Shown here piece after piece: positions 59,437 through 64,000 of a stretch of 64,000 nucleotides of DNA (position 1 is its first letter; every line of letters starts with the position of its first letter). Source of the stretch: Halobellus salinus (GTDB lineage Archaea > Halobacteriota > Halobacteria > Halobacteriales > Haloferacaceae); NCBI RefSeq assembly GCF_014646875.1, contig NZ_BMOC01000017.1:1-64000 (forward strand). The letters run 5' to 3'. Position numbers and translations under genes: made by a program. The notes under the pieces are model-generated. The model was not told the DNA's origin, did no database searches, and saw only the letters and a list, made by a program, of their open reading frames with translations.

Positions 59437-60432
59437 TCAGCAGGGGTGAAGCCGATCCCGTGGGAGCGTGATCACGACATCTGTCCCCACCTCAGGCGGG
59501 GAGTCTGTGAAGGATTCGACTGTCACCTCGTCGAATGCGAGGGTTACGCGGTGCGTGGCGTCCTCGCGGACAACCCGCCGAACCGTCGCGCGCAGGTCCC
59601 CGTTGTCGTCGTCCAGCCTCACAGCCTCGGGCCTGATTGCGACCCGCTCGGCCGTCCCGTTGCCGTGGGCGTCACCCCTGCCGGGGGTGTCGCCGTCAAG
59701 TAGTGACCGGACTGCGGGGGTGGAGGCCAGTTCGATGACGTTCGAGCCGGTGAAGTTCGCCACTATCGGCGACTCGGGGCGTTCGAACACTGCATCGGGC
59801 GTACCGCGCTGGACGACCTGGCCCTGGGCCATCACGATGATCCGGTCGGCGATCGCACGCGCGGTCGTACGGTTGTGGGTGACGTAGATTGAGGTCACGT
59901 CCGCGAGAACGTCGACAAGGTCGTCGCGGAGCGACTGTCGCGTCGGCACGTCCAGTGCGGCCAGCGGTTCGTCGAGCAGGAGTACGTCGGGACGGACTGC
60001 CAGCGCGCGGGCAAGCGCAACGCGCTGTTTCTCCCCACCCGAGAGGGTCGGCGGCGTCCGGTCCGCGAGGTGGGCCACACCGAGTTCTGCGAGCAATCCC
60101 TCCGCGTCGCGCGGGTTCTCACAGTACTGCGCCCCGTACCTGACGTTGTCCCGGACGGTCATGTGCGGGAACAGCGCGTAGTCCTGGAAGACGAAACCGA
60201 AGTCCCGCCGTTCGGGCGCACGGTCGGCGATGTCGGTCCCGTTGACTGTGACTGTCCCATCGTGGCCGTGGAACCCGGCGACCGTCTCCAACAGCAGCGT
60301 CTTGCCGCTCCCACTCGGTCCGAGAATGACAAGCGTCTCCTCGTCGCCGGCTTCGAGCGTCGCGTCGACGGTGAACGGCTCGGCGCCCTCGGCAGTGAAC
60401 GTCGACGCGATGTCAGCAGCGAGCTGCGTCAC
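59437..60432 (-). CDS. wtpC: Molybdate/tungstate ABC transporter ATPase
   Basis: This 331-residue ATPase has Walker A ILGPSGSGKTLLLET, Q-loop FVFQDYALFPHMTVRDNVRYG, signature TLSGGEKQRVALARAL and Walker B LLLDEPLAALD. The C-terminal TOBE/Mop-like region (VAIRPEAVRLDDDNGDLRATVRRVVREDATHRVTLAF) is typical of anion importers. It overlaps wtpB by 4 bp and is the last gene of the three-gene operon. Confidence 0.9.
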   Translation of the reverse strand: MTQLAADIASTFTAEGAEPFTVDATLEAGDEETLVILGPSGSGKTLLLETVAGFHGHDGTVTVNGTDIADRAPERRDFGFVFQDYALFPHMTVRDNVRYGAQYCENPRDAEGLLAELGVAHLADRTPPTLSGGEKQRVALARALAVRPDVLLLDEPLAALDVPTRQSLRDDLVDVLADVTSIYVTHNRTTARAIADRIIVMAQGQVVQRGTPDAVFERPESPIVANFTGSNVIELASTPAVRSLLDGDTPGRGDAHGNGTAERVAIRPEAVRLDDDNGDLRATVRRVVREDATHRVTLAFDEVTVESFTDSPPEVGTDVVITLPRDRLHPC

Positions 60433-61412
60433 GGTACCCCCCCGATCGTGTTGTCGTCGGTCAGGTATCGAACAATAAGGAATATCATAGCCGAAACCGC
60501 AAGTAGCAGGAACGCGACCGCGCCGCTCTCCTGGAGACCGCCCTGGAGATACGTGTTGTAGACGAACACCGGCGCGTGCTGGGCGGTCACCTCGCCGCCG
60601 GCGAAGGGATAAAAGAAGCTGACGCTGTAGGCGACGACCGCCACAGCGCCGAACTCAGAGACGGCGCGGGCCCAGGCCAGCACGCCGCCGGTTATCATCC
60701 CGCGTACAGCGAGTGGTCCCGTGACCCGTCGAAACGTCTCCCAGCGGTTCGCGCCGTGGATGCGGGAGGCATACTCCAGACGGTGGTCGATCGCCTCGAA
60801 CGCTTCCCGGGTGGCGTTGACCGCGTAGGGGGCCGCAACGAACGCCATCGCCAACACCATTCCCACCATCGACCCGAGCACGGAGATGCTGGGGAAGGCG
60901 CCACCCTCCCCGAAGCCGAAGAGAACGAGAATCCCCGCCACCGAGTGCGGGACGACGAGCGGCAGATCCACGAGGCTCTCGACCAGCGGCTGGCCGGAGA
61001 ACCCCTCGGAGAGCAGGTGCGCCAGCGGGACGCCGAAGGCCAAACTGAGTATCGCCGCCAGAAGCGGGCCGTAGATACCGAGATACAGGACGCGGTGGAC
61101 ATCCGGATCTGCCGCCTTCTCGACGACCAACGACGGCGTCTGTCGCGCGACAAACATAAACAGCGGGAGCCCGAGGGCAATCAGCAGGACGCTACCGAGC
61201 GTGGCGGTCGCAACGACGAACGACGAACCGTCAAGCAGGTACGCCGTGACGGCCGCACTACCGATCATGAAGTACGCATACCACGTCGGCCGGCCGGTAG
61301 CGTAAGCAGCCACGAACGCGAGCAGTTGGACGCCAACGAATCCGGCGACGAGCACAGCGGTTTGTACTCTGCCGGTTTTGACATCGAGTCCAGATCCGGT
61401 CTCTGTGGCCAT
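60429..61412 (-). CDS. wtpB: Molybdate/tungstate ABC transporter permease
   Basis: This 327-residue permease has the BPD_transp_1 core. The first helices are MATETGSGLDVKTGRVQTAVLVAGFVGVQLLAFVAAY and on. The EAA loop is EYASRIHGANRWETFRRVTGPLAVRGMITGGVLAW, followed by SEFGAVAVVAYSVSFFYPF, which is conserved in ModB/WtpB. There are two more N-terminal helices than in bacterial ModB. It lies 27 bp after wtpA. Confidence 0.92.
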   Translation of the reverse strand: MATETGSGLDVKTGRVQTAVLVAGFVGVQLLAFVAAYATGRPTWYAYFMIGSAAVTAYLLDGSSFVVATATLGSVLLIALGLPLFMFVARQTPSLVVEKAADPDVHRVLYLGIYGPLLAAILSLAFGVPLAHLLSEGFSGQPLVESLVDLPLVVPHSVAGILVLFGFGEGGAFPSISVLGSMVGMVLAMAFVAAPYAVNATREAFEAIDHRLEYASRIHGANRWETFRRVTGPLAVRGMITGGVLAWARAVSEFGAVAVVAYSVSFFYPFAGGEVTAQHAPVFVYNTYLQGGLQESGAVAFLLLAVSAMIFLIVRYLTDDNTIGGVP

Positions 61413-61439
61413 TACGATACTTCGGGTGTTCGAGCCATC

Positions 61440-62582
61440 TTATAGTTCCAGCGGGCCGAGGTTGTCTTGGGCGCTGGCAACTTCCATCACGCGGTCCGGA
61501 ATGGCGTCCTCGGATGCGCTCGGGACGACAATCGGATCGACCGGAACCAGGCCGAGTTCCTCGAGGACCGCGCGCCCGGGATCCGTCGCGAAATACTCGA
61601 TCCACTGCGCCCCGCGCTCAGGCGCCTCCGCGACGCTCGGGACCGTGATCCCGTACGCGATCGGTGCGCCCGTGAACGTCCCCGAGTCGGTCTCGACTTC
61701 GGCCTTCGCGTAGTGCTCGGCGTAGTCGGTCGTGGCCTGGGAGAGGTCGACCTCGTCCTGGAGGTTGACGTACGGTAGCCCGGAACTCGCGGAGATCGAC
61801 TGGTAGTAGAAGACGTAGTCGAGCTCGCCCGATTCGAGCTGACCTTCGAGATTCGTCTCCGTTCCCGTGGGGACAACGGAGTTCTGCCGGAGCTGTTGGT
61901 ACGTCTCGTCGTCGTAGAGGCGTTCGCCCTGGAACTCCTCGGCGCCGAGTTGCTGTGTCATCACGGCACGGTAACCGCCGGGGTCGACAGCGGGATCGGA
62001 GTGGCCGATGGTGATGTCGTCGCGCGTGAGCACCTCCCACCAGTTGTCCGCCGAAATGTCGTCGGCGCCCGGGGAGTCCTCGCGGTACTGGATCGACATC
62101 GAGTTTGTCGTGAAGATCGCATACCAGTCGCCGAAATCCGGGAGCACCCGGTTCCGGATGAGTCGGAAATCCGAGGTCCCGAGTACGTCGGCCGATCGAC
62201 CCTGTTGGGTGATCTTCTGTGTTGACGCCACGGAGCCTTTCGCCTCGCGGGTCACGTCGACGCCGAACTCCTCTTCGAACTGGGGTTCGGCTTCGCTGAA
62301 CGGCGGCGCGAGCGACCCGGCGTGGAAGATGGTCATCGAGTCCGAGAGCGGGGTTTCCGTTTCGGTCGGGGTTTCGGTATCCATCGATCCCTCGGAGTCG
62401 GTGGACTCGTCGGTTTCAGTGTCATCAGATCCGCCGGATCCCTCGGACCCGCCCGAACAGCCGGCGAGGCCGGCAACGCCCGCGGCGGCACTCGCCGCGA
62501 GGAACGATCGTCGTGTAACCGATTTACTGGAGCGTGGCGCGTCCCGATGGTCCGTAGTTCGTCGTTGTTTCGTCATAGACAT
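61440..62582 (-). CDS. wtpA: Molybdate/tungstate-binding lipoprotein
   Basis: This 380-residue binding protein has a Tat-type signal (VTRRSFLAASAAAGVAGLAG, with RR at 24-25) and C42 as lipobox cysteine, then an acidic Thr/Glu linker. The core shows MTIFHAGSLAPPFSEAEPQFEEEFG, VLGTSDFRLIRNRVLPDFGDWYAIFTTNSMSIQYRE and IGHSDPAVDPGGYRAVM, which match WtpA-type oxyanion binders rather than sulfate binders. The ATG at 62582 is close to 26 bp from the shared TATA element; the ATG at 62576 is a near alternative. Confidence 0.92.
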   Translation of the reverse strand: MSMTKQRRTTDHRDAPRSSKSVTRRSFLAASAAAGVAGLAGCSGGSEGSGGSDDTETDESTDSEGSMDTETPTETETPLSDSMTIFHAGSLAPPFSEAEPQFEEEFGVDVTREAKGSVASTQKITQQGRSADVLGTSDFRLIRNRVLPDFGDWYAIFTTNSMSIQYREDSPGADDISADNWWEVLTRDDITIGHSDPAVDPGGYRAVMTQQLGAEEFQGERLYDDETYQQLRQNSVVPTGTETNLEGQLESGELDYVFYYQSISASSGLPYVNLQDEVDLSQATTDYAEHYAKAEVETDSGTFTGAPIAYGITVPSVAEAPERGAQWIEYFATDPGRAVLEELGLVPVDPIVVPSASEDAIPDRVMEVASAQDNLGPLEL

Positions 62583-62604
62583 ATCGGCGTTCTACCATCG
62601 GAGA

Positions 62605-62611
62605 CATAATG
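62605..62611. promoter_or_regulatory. Shared TATA-like element between wtpA and the ModE-like gene
   Basis: CATAATG lies in the 58-bp divergent spacer. Read on either strand it is TATA-like (cataatg/cattatg), 26 bp from the wtpA start and about 33 bp from the regulator ATG. One element could serve both directions, so a regulator bound here would control both genes together. Confidence 0.4.
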
Positions 62612-62640
62612 CTTTTGCTCGCGTCCGCAAAGAGGAAGGT

Positions 62641-63336
62641 ATGACCCGCGCGCAGTTCGACGCCTATATTCGGGCTGACGGCGTGACGCTCGACGCCGGC
62701 GATGTTGGCCTCCTGCGCGCGGTCGACCGCGAGGGGTCGCTCAACGCCGCCGCGTCGGAACTGGGCCGATCGTACGCCCACGCCCAGCGCCGCGTCGTCG
62801 AACTCGAGGAGGCGTTCGGGTCCCTCGTCGAACGCCAGCGTGGCGGCTCCGGCGGCGGCGGGAGCACCCTCACCGGGACTGCAGAAGACCTCCTCGCCGC
62901 GTTCGAGCGGACGCGGACGGGGTTCGAGGGCGTCGCCGGAGTCGCCGAGACGGTGCTCGCGGGGTCGATCACCCGACGCGACGGCGAGTTGGTCACCGTC
63001 GACACCGACGCGGGACTCGTTCGTGCGCTGGTTCCCGACGGCGAGGGCAGGGTGCAACTCTCGATCCGGGCGGACGCCGTGACACTGACCCACCCCGACG
63101 ACACACCGGTGCCGGAGCACACGAGCGCCCGGAACCGCTTTGCCGGCACGATTCGGGGGATCGAACCCGGAGAACGCATCGCGCGGATCGCGGTCGATAT
63201 CGGGATCGACGACCCGCTGCTCGCGCTCGTGACCCGGGACAGCCGGGAGAAACTCGGCCTGGGCGTGGGCAGCGACGTGGTCGCCTCGTTCAAAGCGACC
63301 GCGACCCGCGGGACTCCGGTCCGGGGCGACGAGTGA
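62641..63336 (+). CDS. modE: ModE-like regulator: winged helix with TOBE domain
   Basis: This 231-residue regulator has an N-terminal winged helix of the ModE/LysR type at residues 15-75 (VGLLRAVDREGSLNAAASELGRSYAHAQRRVVELEEAFGSLVERQ), followed by a Gly-rich wing (GGSGGGGSTLT). The C-terminal part RNRFAGTIRGIEPGERIARIAVDIGIDDPLLALVTRDSREKLGLGVGSDVVASFKATA is a TOBE/Mop fold that binds molybdate or tungstate. It is divergent from wtpABC and should repress it when the oxyanion is abundant, as ModE does. Confidence 0.88.
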   Translation: MTRAQFDAYIRADGVTLDAGDVGLLRAVDREGSLNAAASELGRSYAHAQRRVVELEEAFGSLVERQRGGSGGGGSTLTGTAEDLLAAFERTRTGFEGVAGVAETVLAGSITRRDGELVTVDTDAGLVRALVPDGEGRVQLSIRADAVTLTHPDDTPVPEHTSARNRFAGTIRGIEPGERIARIAVDIGIDDPLLALVTRDSREKLGLGVGSDVVASFKATATRGTPVRGDE

Positions 63337-63557
63337 ACACACCAAAGGCGTAATGTATAATGGGTTCATCGCCGAGTAACGAAACCACTGGCACTGTCGG
63401 TTCAGGCCTCGTGTCTCACAACACAGTGTGGCGCCGAGCCTCTGGCAGACGCGTTCGTCCCCGTACTGTCTGAACTCGATTTTCCGGGTTCTTGCCGTCC
63501 AAAACGCCAGTATTTCGATCCAAGCGGTTTTGTGGCCCGGGTGGTTTCCGTGACGTA

Positions 63558-64000
63558 ATGGAGGTCGTTCTCGGGAACCGTCACGAGATTCCGATCCGAA
63601 TCTCACGCCGCGAGCTGACCGGCGCGTTAGGGGATTCGGTTACGGTGCTCCCGGTCGTCGTCGCAGTCGCCGCGCTCACAGACCTCTCGCTGGCGCGGCT
63701 CCTCCTCGGATTCGCGACCTTCCAGATCGTGTGGGGGCTCTACTACGGCCTCCCGGTGTCGGTCGAGCCCATGAAGGCGCTGGCCGCGCTCGTGATTGCC
63801 GGCGGGCTCGGGGGCGCAGAGCTCGTTGTTGCGGGGTTGCTCGCGGGATCCGTACTGCTTCTCGTCGGCGCCACCGACACGCTCGGCCGGATCGAAGCGC
63901 TCGTCGGGCGGCCGGTCGTTCGCGGCATCCAACTCGCGGTCGGGCTCGTCCTGCTGGAGACCGGCGTCCAGTTGAGTCTCGATGGTCCCGCGTACGCACT
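63558..64000 (+). CDS. MOT1-type molybdate/sulfate permease, N-terminal part
   Basis: The ATG at 63558 opens a frame running off the window (147 residues seen). The start MEVVLGNRHEIPIRISRREL is followed by GALGDSVTVLPVVVAVAALTDLSLARLLLGFATFQIVWGLYYGLPVSVEPMKALAAL, with hydrophobic segments and the conserved GD and PxxxEPMK-like motifs of MOT1 molybdate transporters. Its position beside the ABC transporter and the ModE-like gene supports a molybdate role; SulP-type sulfate transport is the alternative. The 221-bp spacer before it shows no gene. Confidence 0.85.
   Translation, partial: MEVVLGNRHEIPIRISRRELTGALGDSVTVLPVVVAVAALTDLSLARLLLGFATFQIVWGLYYGLPVSVEPMKALAALVIAGGLGGAELVVAGLLAGSVLLLVGATDTLGRIEALVGRPVVRGIQLAVGLVLLETGVQLSLDGPAYA

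Overview
This window comes from a halophilic archaeon (class Halobacteria). The evidence is the high GC content with strong GC3 bias, acidic proteins, TATA boxes about 25 bp in front of leaderless starts, Tat-type lipoprotein signals, and many families found mainly in haloarchaea (DUF5796, HEWD, DUF5800, an Fpo-like Nuo operon without NuoEFG, archaeal GHMP shikimate kinase, XPB/Bax1). I cannot assign a genus.

Layout. 1-1017: left end of a TnpB (IS1341-type) element with a small divergent ORF. 1.2-3.0 kb: purK-purE (AIR carboxylation). 3.1-3.8 kb: a DUF6516/HTH pair resembling a toxin-antitoxin module. 3.9-14.4 kb: an 11-gene complex I operon, nuoA-B-CD-H-I-J1-J2-K-L-M-N, without the NADH-oxidising subunits. 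14.5-16.2 kb: tRNA-Lys(CTT) with a copy of its 3' end downstream, an IS whose transposase carries one amber codon, and a vapBC locus whose toxin gene is cut by the IS. 16.3-17.5 kb: chorismate mutase and shikimate kinase. 17.7-21.4 kb: DUF5796, a DUF7508-like gene, a His-rich DR2241-type protein with CbiX chelatase, and a TrkA protein. 21.5-29.7 kb: acyl-CoA ligase behind a small upstream ORF, an LDH-type dehydrogenase, CysS, DUF357, a thioredoxin reductase-like protein and a MATE exporter. 29.7-36.5 kb: a peptide ABC transporter with fused ATPases. 36.9-44.8 kb: sugar and lipid-carrier genes, a YchF-type GTPase and an aminotransferase. 45-48.7 kb: XPB helicase and Bax1 nuclease. 48.8-56.5 kb: RNA methylase, PAC2, GrpE, DUF4349, a bactofilin-like protein, a glycosyltransferase and a YprB-like nuclease. 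56.5-58.6 kb: a degenerate vapBC next to a complete TnpB element. 58.7-64 kb: SRAP and a molybdate/tungstate block (ABC transporter, ModE-like TOBE regulator, MOT1-like permease running off the window).

The most unusual pattern is that four tandem arrays (15, 35, 29 and 30 bp units) all lie at the 3' ends of genes. In two of them the repeated unit includes the gene's own last codons and stop codon. Other points of interest are two independently broken vapBC loci, the roughly 130-residue insertion in the first nucleotide-binding domain of the fused peptide ATPase, and a perfect 10-bp inverted repeat around a methyltransferase promoter. I did not find a clearly new multi-gene defence or biosynthetic system.
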